Shown: positions 6,298-10,664 of the stretch, piece after piece
Numbering within the stretch: position 1 is the stretch's first letter
How the letters are laid out: each line of letters begins with the position of its first letter
Assembly (NCBI GenBank): GCA_003454835.1
Contig: DMTA01000521.1
Span: forward strand, 1-10,664
DNA from: Achromobacter sp.
Lineage (GTDB): Bacteria > Pseudomonadota > Gammaproteobacteria > Burkholderiales > Burkholderiaceae_B
DNA: 10,664 nucleotides
Direction of reading: 5' to 3'
Notes under the pieces: generated by a model
The model's database searches: none
The model's input: the letters and a program-made list of their open reading frames with translations, nothing else
What the model was told of the DNA's origin: nothing
Translations under genes and position numbers: made by a program

Positions 6298-6801
6298 ATG
6301 CGCAGTGTGTACCTGGCGGGTTTCGATGTCTTTCTGCCCGATGCCGTGGCGCACGGCGAACGGCTCAAGACCCTGTGCGCCACCTATGGTTTCGAGGGCG
6401 TGTTCCCGCTGGACAACGCCGCGCCGCCGGAACTTGCCGGGCAGGCGCTTGCAGAATGGATCTACCGCGCCAACGTCGCGCTGATCCGCCGCGCCGACAT
6501 GGTGATGGCGAACCTGAATCCGTTTCGCGGCGCCGAGCCCGATTCGGGCACGGCATTTGAGGTGGGCTATGCCATCGCCTGCGGCAAGCCGGTGTGGGGC
6601 TACACCAGCCAGTCCGGCTCGCTGATCGATCAGGTGGCGGTGGGGGCGGCGGCCGACGACGGTGTGTCGCGCATGGTCGACGCGCAGGGCCACACCGTCG
6701 AGGACTTCGGGCTGAACCTGAACCTGATGCTGGCGTGCAGCGCATGCATCGTGACGGGCGGCCCGGCGGACTGCCTGGCCAGGATGGCGCGCGGCGCTTG
6801 A
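6298..6801 (+). CDS. Nucleoside 2-deoxyribosyltransferase
   Basis: This 167-residue cytoplasmic enzyme belongs to the family that transfers deoxyribose between nucleobases or hydrolyses the N-glycosidic bond. The sequence begins MRSVYLAGFDVFLPDA (1-16). It has FEGVFPLDN (32-40), IYRANVALIRRADMVMANL (55-73), PFRGAEPDSGTAFEVGYA (75-92) and GKPVWGYT (96-103). Asp82 and Glu88 have the same six-residue spacing as the catalytic Asp92/Glu98 of the Lactobacillus leichmannii enzyme, with Glu88 the likely nucleophile. EDFGLNLNLML (135-145) matches the C-terminal loop with a substrate Asn. A good ribosome binding site (AAGGG) precedes the ATG. It lies 5 bases after the flavin reductase-like gene and is convergent with the TetR gene. 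A role in nucleobase salvage or damaged-nucleoside clearance is inferred. Confidence 0.9.
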   Translation: MRSVYLAGFDVFLPDAVAHGERLKTLCATYGFEGVFPLDNAAPPELAGQALAEWIYRANVALIRRADMVMANLNPFRGAEPDSGTAFEVGYAIACGKPVWGYTSQSGSLIDQVAVGAAADDGVSRMVDAQGHTVEDFGLNLNLMLACSACIVTGGPADCLARMARGA

Positions 6802-6836
6802 GTCCGGCGCTTGAGTCCGGCGCCTGAGTCCGGCGG
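6798..6836 (+). repeat. Three 13-bp tandem repeats at the deoxyribosyltransferase stop codon
   Basis: Units ttgagtccggcgc (6798-6810), ttgagtccggcgc (6811-6823) and ctgagtccggcgg (6824-6836) are directly adjacent. The first includes the TGA stop of the upstream gene, and the last ends next to the stop of the convergent TetR gene. A recent local slippage or duplication is likely. Confidence 0.9.
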
Positions 6837-6851
6837 CTAGACGCGCGCCGG
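6830..6851. terminator. Small hairpin between convergent genes, weak terminator candidate
   Basis: CCGGCG (6830-6835) pairs perfectly with CGCCGG (6846-6851) around a 10-base loop that contains the TetR stop codon. It has no T-run and could serve either strand. GC-rich sequence makes such short stems common, so the call is tentative. Confidence 0.25.
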
Positions 6852-7586
6852 CTTCATCTTTTTGGCGGCGCTGGCCGTCTTGATGGCTTTGGCCGGCTTG
6901 TCTGCGCTGACCCTCCTGGCCGCCTTCGGGGCAGCTTTGACTGCCTTGCTCATCTTGCCCGGCGCGGCGTTTCCTGACGCGCCCAGGTATCCCATTACCG
7001 CATCGACCACCGCGCCTTCCAACTGCTTGGGCGTGAAACCCGCAGGCGGCTCGAGCGCAGCCGCGTGCACCAGCGACTCCATGATCCGCAACACCACGTA
7101 GGTCGCCAGATCCCGGTCTTCCTGCGCAACTTCTGCGCGGTGCAACTCCAGCAGATGCCGCATGCGACGATGGATGTCCTGGTCCGCGCGGCTGTGCTCG
7201 TGCGGCTGGTCGAACAGCGGAAACTCCCTTTCCAGCACGCGGTGCAGCGCGGGCTCCAGCAGATGCGCGTGCAACATGGCCTGCACGATTGCGCCCACGC
7301 GCTCGCGCAGCGTGGCGGCCGGGTTGCCGTTCAGCACGTCATCGATCACGTCCAGCATCTGGTTGTCGTGCCGGTCGTGCAGCGCGGCGATCAGCGCGTT
7401 CTTGTTCGGAAAGTATTGATAGAGCGAGCCCACGCTCACGCCCGCCGTTTCCGCGATCAGATTGGTGTTGGTGCCGGCATACCCGTGCGTGGCCAGAACA
7501 CGGGCCGTGGCCTGCAGAATGGTGTCGACGGTGTGCTGGGATCTGAGTTGGCGCGGCGATTTCCGGGGCTGGGGAATGACGGTCAT
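6837..7586 (-). CDS. TetR/AcrR family regulator with lysine/alanine-rich histone-H1-like tail
   Basis: This is a DNA-binding regulator of 249 residues. The N-terminal TetR domain is clear: TVDTILQATARVLATHGYAGTN (19-40) and the helix-turn-helix IAETAGVSVGSLYQYFPNKNAL (44-65). Residues 70-205 form an all-helical ligand-sensing domain without a recognisable subfamily. The last 40 residues (210-249) are unusual: ten lysines and three arginines spread among alanines, as in H1-like proteins (AlgP, BpH1 type). That suggests added non-specific DNA binding. A TetR regulator normally ends near residue 200-210, so the tail is an extension. An inverted repeat TGAGC-N4-GCTCA (7615-7628) lies 29 bases upstream of the ATG and may be its operator. 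The targets are unknown; the convergent operon 5264-6801 is a candidate only by proximity. Confidence 0.9.
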   Translation of the reverse strand: MTVIPQPRKSPRQLRSQHTVDTILQATARVLATHGYAGTNTNLIAETAGVSVGSLYQYFPNKNALIAALHDRHDNQMLDVIDDVLNGNPAATLRERVGAIVQAMLHAHLLEPALHRVLEREFPLFDQPHEHSRADQDIHRRMRHLLELHRAEVAQEDRDLATYVVLRIMESLVHAAALEPPAGFTPKQLEGAVVDAVMGYLGASGNAAPGKMSKAVKAAPKAARRVSADKPAKAIKTASAAKKMKPARV

Positions 7587-7614
7587 GGGCGTGGCAAAAG
7601 GCGAGTATCAAACG

Positions 7615-7628
7615 TGAGCAATGGCTCA
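7615..7628 (-). promoter_or_regulatory. Inverted repeat TGAGC-N4-GCTCA, candidate TetR operator
   Basis: This perfect 5-4-5 palindrome lies upstream of the TetR gene. Just downstream of it on the minus strand is a TGATACT that could serve as -10. A repressor bound here would overlap the promoter spacer, a common arrangement for TetR autoregulation. No experiment or second copy supports it within the window. Confidence 0.4.
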
Positions 7629-7828
7629 TGGAATTTGCGGCAGGCCATGGGCAACGGACCGTGGTCCGGCGGCACGGTGGCCAAGTGGGCCCCCGCATCG
7701 GCGCTGCGTCGCTTCGCGCGAATTATGCCATCCGCTCATCTTCGCGATGGCGGCGCGCTCGCGCGTTCAATAACTCACCTTGCCGAACGCATCGAGGGAT
7801 ACGTGTCGTGTTTGCATGGGTTGGCATC

Positions 7829-7853
7829 TGCGCCCGCGGATGCCGCGGGCGCA
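7829..7853 (-). terminator. Strong hairpin after ribB, probable transcription end
   Basis: GCGCCCGCGG (7830-7839) and CCGCGGGCGC (7843-7852) form a perfect 10-bp stem, extended to 11 bp by a T-A pair, with a 3-base loop. It begins 15 bases after the ribB stop codon on the minus strand. It lacks a following U-run, so it may be Rho-assisted or a 3' stability element. Confidence 0.55.
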
Positions 7854-7867
7854 ATTTCCAAGCCCGC

Positions 7868-8587
7868 TCAGACAGTGGCCGCCATCTCCAGCACCTCGTC
7901 GTCGATTGCTTCGGCCTGACCGTCCTTCAGCTTTTGCAGATGGTCCGCCAATTCGGCAATGGTCAATGCGACCAGCCCATGCTCGGCCGCGTAGCGATCC
8001 AGCGCCGCGCCGCGCATCATCGTGCCGTCGGCATTCATCAGTTCGCACAGCACGCCCGCCGGGCGCATGCCGGCCAGCACGGCCAGATCCACCGATCCTT
8101 CGGTGTGGCCGCGGCGCGTCAGCACGCCGCCCGGTTGGGCGCGCAGCGGAAATACGTGGCCGGGGCTGACGATGTCGTCGGGCTGGGCTGACGGCGAGAT
8201 GGCGGCGCGGATCGTGGTGACGCGATCGACGGCGGACACGCCGGTGCTCACGCCTTCGCGCGCCTCGATCGATACGGTGAACGCCGTGGCGAAGCGGCTC
8301 TGGTTGCGCTGAACCATCGGCGGCAATTCCAGGCGATCCAGCGTGTCGCCGGGCAGGCACAGGCACACGATGCCGCTGCCGTCGCGGATGAGCTGCGCCA
8401 TGACGGGCACGGTCAGCTTGTCGGCCGCGACGATCAGGTCCGCTTCGTTCTCGCGGTCGAAGTCGTCCATGAGGATAACGGGGCGGCCCAGGCGCAGATG
8501 GTGCAGGGCGCGCGACAGGCGCACGGCAAAGGGCTGCGAAGCCAGGTTGGGGATGGGGGACTGCTGGGTGAAGGCAACGTTGGACAT
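7868..8587 (-). CDS. ribB: 3,4-dihydroxy-2-butanone-4-phosphate synthase
   Basis: RibB converts ribulose 5-phosphate to 3,4-dihydroxy-2-butanone 4-phosphate plus formate, one branch of riboflavin synthesis in the cytosol. The 239-residue protein carries the family motifs. These are the Mg-binding acidic loop [12 protein letters not shown] (41-52), [11 protein letters not shown] (69-79), [18 protein letters not shown] (112-129), [10 protein letters not shown] (141-150), [12 protein letters not shown] (157-168) and [13 protein letters not shown] (181-193). It is a stand-alone RibB without the GTP cyclohydrolase II domain, slightly longer than the E. coli enzyme at both ends. The FMN riboswitch upstream (about 8703-8848) and the start-proximal hairpin (8588-8627) show control by the pathway end product. 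The start matches the family N-terminus; the ribosome binding site is poor (GAGAG about 8 bases upstream). A separate ribBA-type gene elsewhere would be usual in such genomes. Confidence 0.96.
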   Translation of the reverse strand: MSNVAFTQQSPIPNLASQPFAVRLSRALHHLRLGRPVILMDDFDRENEADLIVAADKLTVPVMAQLIRDGSGIVCLCLPGDTLDRLELPPMVQRNQSRFATAFTVSIEAREGVSTGVSAVDRVTTIRAAISPSAQPDDIVSPGHVFPLRAQPGGVLTRRGHTEGSVDLAVLAGMRPAGVLCELMNADGTMMRGAALDRYAAEHGLVALTIAELADHLQKLKDGQAEAIDDEVLEMAATV

Positions 8588-8627
8588 TGAAACGCTCTCG
8601 CAAAAGGATTGGGCGAAAAACGTTTCA
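8588..8627 (-). promoter_or_regulatory. Start-proximal hairpin in the ribB leader that may sequester the ribosome binding site
   Basis: In the transcript, UGAAACG (8627-8621) pairs with CGUUUCA (8594-8588) immediately before the AUG. An inner UCGC/GCGA helix (8616-8613 with 8601-8598) encloses an 11-base loop. The weak Shine-Dalgarno GCGAGAG lies within this fold. That fits translational control downstream of an FMN aptamer. The stem is too AU-rich and too close to the start codon to be a normal terminator. Confidence 0.55.
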
Positions 8628-8692
8628 GGGCTAATCGACAGCCGAACGCAATACGGCCAGGCAAGGCGCAAACGCGCCCGGCGCAGCCGAGT

Positions 8693-8706
8693 ATGTGCCG
8701 GCACAT
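8693..8706 (-). other. 14-bp perfect palindrome at the 3' edge of the FMN aptamer
   Basis: ATGTGCCGGCACAT is self-complementary. Its outer bases overlap the 3' strand of the aptamer's closing stem P1 (GAAGAU-GUGC on the minus strand). It could serve in the alternative fold of the switch, or be incidental. Confidence 0.4.
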
Positions 8707-8848
8707 CTTCTCTCATCCGGACTGTGACCGTCGGCTCTGGCATCTCACCAGATCTGCTGACCCCGGCCAAAGCATGGCCGGGCGCTCGCGGGCTCGCCAC
8801 ATTGCATGGCATACCGCCGGTGGGGAATTGCACCCCGCCCTGAAGACG
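8703..8848 (-). ncRNA. FMN riboswitch (RFN element) upstream of ribB
   Basis: The minus strand shows the conserved blocks of the RFN element in order. They are TCTTCAGGGCGGGGTG at the 5' side, ATTCCCCACCGGCGGTA, GAGCCCGCGAGCG, a variable hairpin (CCCGGCCATG...TTGGCCGGGG), GGTCAGCAGATCTGGTGAGA, TGCCAGAGCCGACGGT, and CAGTCCGGATGAGAGAAGA at the 3' side. UCUUC and GAAGA close the P1 stem. The element binds FMN and represses the downstream riboflavin gene when FMN is abundant. The distance to the ribB ATG is about 115 bases, which contains the expression platform. End coordinates are accurate to a few bases. Confidence 0.97.
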
Positions 8849-8876
8849 TACTGCATGTCGTGTTAACGACCGGTCG

Positions 8877-8882
8877 ATTGTA
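8877..8882 (-). promoter_or_regulatory. Candidate -10 box (TACAAT) for the ribB riboswitch transcript
   Basis: TACAAT on the minus strand lies about 29 bases upstream of the aptamer's first conserved base, so transcription would start near 8870, just ahead of the riboswitch. The -35 is poor (TTCAGC at a long 19-base spacing). Confidence 0.45.
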
Positions 8883-8961
8883 CGCCTGTCCGCAGAGCGC
8901 GGCTGAATATGCTTATTGCGGTTGTGGTCTTGGAAGCCGGGGCGGCGGGCCCGGTTTTCCG

Positions 8962-9543
8962 TCAGGCGGCCCTGCTCGCCTTGGTCGTTTTGGCCTTCGT
9001 GGTCATGTCTGCGTCGGCTTTCCTGGCATCGACCTTCGTGGCATCGACCGCGCCGGCCTTCTTCGCCTTCTTTGCGGGCAGCGCCAGCATCGTGCCGCGG
9101 CAAGGCGGCGTGCCGCAAAGGCACTTGTAGCCTTCCTTCAGCGCCTTCGTGATGCGGTCGTCCAGGACCAGGCCGTAGTCGTACGACAGTTCCGTGCCGC
9201 GCGGGATGTCCTGCAGCGCCACGATGTAGACGCGCTTGCCGTGCTTGCCTTCCTGCGCCTCGCAGTTGGGCTGGCAGGAATGGTTGATCCAGCGCGCATC
9301 GTTGCCTTCGTCGCCGCCGTCGATGACGCGGCCGGAGCTGAGTGCGAAGAAGAAGGTGTGGAAGGGATCGTCCGGATTCGTGGGATGGCGGCGGTCGGCT
9401 TCCTTGGCGCTGATGCGTGCGCCGCCGTACTCGATGATGCGCGTGCCGGCGGGAATCTTGCGGGCGGCGAAGACGCCGTTGCCGTGCAGCTTGGAGCGGC
9501 GGACGACATGCCAGGGCTTGATCGGGGTGTCTTCGTTGGTCAT
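8962..9543 (-). CDS. SET-domain protein-lysine methyltransferase with post-SET cysteines and a lysine-rich tail
   Basis: This is a 193-residue cytoplasmic S-adenosylmethionine-dependent protein-lysine methyltransferase. The SET core is complete: [20 protein letters not shown] (17-36), the SAM/active-site motif [12 protein letters not shown] (84-95), and GTELSYDYG (116-124) with the catalytic-type tyrosine. A post-SET motif [10 protein letters not shown] (141-150) provides three cysteines that, with a cysteine of the NHSCxPNC motif, should bind zinc. The tail (157-193) holds nine lysines among alanines, resembling bacterial H1-like proteins, and might itself be a methylation substrate or bind nucleic acid. 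Related bacterial SET enzymes methylate chromatin-like or ribosomal proteins; the target here is unknown. No clear ribosome binding site precedes the ATG; a TATAAT (9577-9582) lies 34 bases upstream. It is divergent from the bestrophin-like gene and probably not co-transcribed with ribB, which has its own promoter candidate and riboswitch. Confidence 0.92.
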   Translation of the reverse strand: MTNEDTPIKPWHVVRRSKLHGNGVFAARKIPAGTRIIEYGGARISAKEADRRHPTNPDDPFHTFFFALSSGRVIDGGDEGNDARWINHSCQPNCEAQEGKHGKRVYIVALQDIPRGTELSYDYGLVLDDRITKALKEGYKCLCGTPPCRGTMLALPAKKAKKAGAVDATKVDARKADADMTTKAKTTKASRAA

Positions 9544-9576
9544 TGAGAATCGAGTGTGGCGGTGAGACGAAACAGA

Positions 9577-9582
9577 ATTATA
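9577..9582 (-). promoter_or_regulatory. -10 box (TATAAT) for the SET-domain gene
   Basis: A perfect TATAAT on the minus strand sits in an AT-rich island, placing the transcription start about 26 bases before the ATG at 9543. The -35 is weak (TGTCAT at 19 bases). It is about 30 bases from the oppositely directed TATAGT at 9612-9617, so the two promoters are nearly back to back. Confidence 0.55.
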
Positions 9583-9611
9583 TCGGCGGCTTTATTGCGC
9601 GATGACAGGCG

Positions 9612-9617
9612 TATAGT
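9612..9617 (+). promoter_or_regulatory. -10 box (TATAGT) for the bestrophin-like gene
   Basis: TATAGT lies 33 bases before the ATG at 9651. No strong -35 is found (CTTTAT at 16 bases). It is divergent from the SET promoter. Confidence 0.45.
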
Positions 9618-9650
9618 GAGCGCCGCCTTGTCCCTTGCTTGATATTCATC

Positions 9651-10571
9651 ATGATCGTCCGTCCGCGGCCCTCCGCGCTGGCTTTGTTCTTTGTACTGCG
9701 CGGTTCCATCATCCCGCGCATCCTCAGCAGGATCATCGTCATCACGGTGCTCTCCTGCGTGGTGGTGTGGATGTACCACCGCCAGTTCTTCTCGCCCGCG
9801 CACCTGACCGCGGTGCCCTTCTCGCTGTTCGGCCTGGCCCTGTCCGTCTTCATGGGCTTTCGCAACAACGTCTGTTATGACCGCTGGTGGGAAGCCCGCA
9901 AGCAATGGGGCGACCTCGTCGTGCAGGCGCGCAGCCTGGCGCGCGAAAGCGCCGTGCTGCTGGCGGCCAGCACCGCCAATCCGGTGCAGGAACGGCTGGT
10001 GCGGCGCTGCATCGGTTTCGGGTACGGGCTGGCGGCGCGGCTGCGCGGGCAGGACATGGTCGAGGCGGTGCGCCCGTGGGTGCAGCAGGACGAATTGGAT
10101 TCGCTGGCCGGCTGCCGCAACGTGCCCGATGCCCTGCTCATGGCGATCAACCGGGATCTCGCGGCCTGTCTGCGGCGCGGCGAACTGACCGACATTCTCT
10201 ACCAGGGCCTGACCCAGCGCGTGGCGCAGTGCGCCGCGATCCAGGCGGCCTGCGAACGCATCAAGTTCACGCCCTGTCCGTTCGCCTATTCGCTGCTGCT
10301 GCATCGCACGGCGTGGCTGTTCTGCCTGCTGCTGCCCTTCGGGCTGGTGGGCACGCTGGAATTTTTGACGCCGCTAGCGGTGACCATCGTCGCCTATACG
10401 TTCTTTGGTCTGGACGCGCTGGGCGACGAGCTGGAGGATCCCTTCGGCGCGGACGAGAACGACCTGCCGCTGTCGGCGCTGGCCCGCGTGATCGAGATCG
10501 ACCTGCTTGAAGGCTTGGGCGTGCGGCCCCTGCCGGAGCCAGCGGTGCCCGTGGATTACGTGCTGCGCTGA
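9651..10571 (+). CDS. Bestrophin-like (UPF0187) inner-membrane ion channel protein
   Basis: This membrane protein of 306 residues belongs to the bacterial bestrophin family, pentameric anion or cation channels. It shows hydrophobic helices near 9-18, 25-42, 55-70, 221-240 and 241-253. Family signatures are FMGFRNNVCYDRWWEARKQWG (67-87), matching the RxNxxYDRWWEARxxWG motif, PCPFAYSLLLHR (208-219), which is the conserved P-x-P-x-x-Y/H segment, and FFGLDALGDELEDPFG (251-266). The acidic FGLDxxxxELExPFG cluster corresponds to the region that forms the calcium clasp in animal bestrophins. Substrate ion and gating cannot be told. ATG at 9651 is chosen over a TTG at 9639; no clear Shine-Dalgarno precedes either. 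It is divergent from the SET gene and followed by 19-bp tandem repeats. Confidence 0.93.
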   Translation: MIVRPRPSALALFFVLRGSIIPRILSRIIVITVLSCVVVWMYHRQFFSPAHLTAVPFSLFGLALSVFMGFRNNVCYDRWWEARKQWGDLVVQARSLARESAVLLAASTANPVQERLVRRCIGFGYGLAARLRGQDMVEAVRPWVQQDELDSLAGCRNVPDALLMAINRDLAACLRRGELTDILYQGLTQRVAQCAAIQAACERIKFTPCPFAYSLLLHRTAWLFCLLLPFGLVGTLEFLTPLAVTIVAYTFFGLDALGDELEDPFGADENDLPLSALARVIEIDLLEGLGVRPLPEPAVPVDYVLR

Positions 10572-10600
10572 GGGCGTGGAATGCCGGCCGAGGCGCTGGG

Positions 10601-10664
10601 GCCGCCCTACGCGACTGGTGCCGCCTTACGCGACTGGCGCCGCCCATCGCGACTGGCGCCGTCC
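10601..10664 (+). repeat. 19-bp tandem repeats after the bestrophin-like gene, continuing past the window
   Basis: Three full units occupy 10601-10619, 10620-10638 and 10639-10657, and 7 bases of a fourth follow to the end. The first unit is gccgccctacgcgactggt; the others differ at a few bases. The array starts 30 bases after the stop codon and is probably longer than seen. Confidence 0.9.

Larger units (their letters stand above)
8588..8961 (-). other. ribB leader and gap to the SET gene: 374 bases without a protein gene
   Basis: From right to left this region holds the ribB promoter candidate (8877-8882), the FMN aptamer (about 8703-8848), a palindrome (8693-8706), and a GC-rich stem around GGCGC-GTTT-GCGCC in the minus-strand leader (about 8665-8678). 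The start-proximal hairpin (8588-8627) comes last. No protein gene was recognised on either strand. No U-tract terminator was seen between the aptamer and the start codon, favouring translational over transcriptional control. Confidence 0.7.

Noticed and set aside
7715..7765. Possible hairpin GCCATC/GATGGC between the TetR and ribB genes
   Set aside because: A 6-bp stem with a 13-base loop in GC-rich sequence is expected by chance; no further support was found.
9540..10304. 254-residue minus-strand open frame
   Set aside because: It is antisense to the bestrophin-like gene and composed of charged low-complexity residues typical of reverse GC-rich frames.
10601..10664. CRISPR array
   Set aside because: The units are directly adjacent with no spacers, and the period is only 19 bases.

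Overview
The window is GC-rich, with strong third-position G/C bias. The protein families, the FMN riboswitch upstream of a stand-alone ribB, and the lysine/alanine-rich protein tails suggest a betaproteobacterium of the Alcaligenaceae (Achromobacter or Bordetella type). This is inferred from family recognition only; no database search was possible. There are ten complete protein genes, one partial gene at the left edge, one confident RNA regulator (FMN riboswitch), several candidate control sites and three short tandem-repeat patches. No tRNA, rRNA, insertion sequence, phage gene or CRISPR array was seen.

Layout. On the minus strand, 1-1798 holds a BMP-family periplasmic binding protein followed by its ABC ATPase (overlapping ATGA, partial). 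Its 471-bp upstream region contains a near-consensus sigma-54 promoter (1992-2007) and, about 108 bp upstream of the expected start site, a perfect NtrC-type palindrome (2082-2096). Together they suggest a nitrogen-regulated nucleoside/purine-type importer. On the plus strand follow a DedA-rhodanese fusion (2270-3184), a PanE-like reductase with an altered substrate pocket (3400-4326), and an NmrA-like NAD(P)-binding protein (4589-5200). Next comes a tight three-gene cluster: exported SnoaL-like protein, flavin reductase-like protein and nucleoside 2-deoxyribosyltransferase (5264-6801).

Convergent with that cluster is a TetR-family regulator with a histone-H1-like tail (6837-7586, minus). Then comes ribB (7868-8587, minus), with an FMN riboswitch (about 8703-8848) and a start-codon-proximal hairpin that may hide the ribosome binding site. 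A SET-domain methyltransferase with post-SET cysteines and its own lysine-rich tail (8962-9543, minus) is divergent from a bestrophin-like channel (9651-10571, plus).

How they may work together. The importer is probably a nitrogen-scavenging system. RibB feeds riboflavin/FMN synthesis and is controlled by FMN. The 5264-6801 cluster looks like one transcript, but its pathway is not evident. The most interesting points are the sigma-54/NtrC arrangement, the layered FMN control of ribB, and a SET methyltransferase encoded close to a regulator with a histone-like tail.
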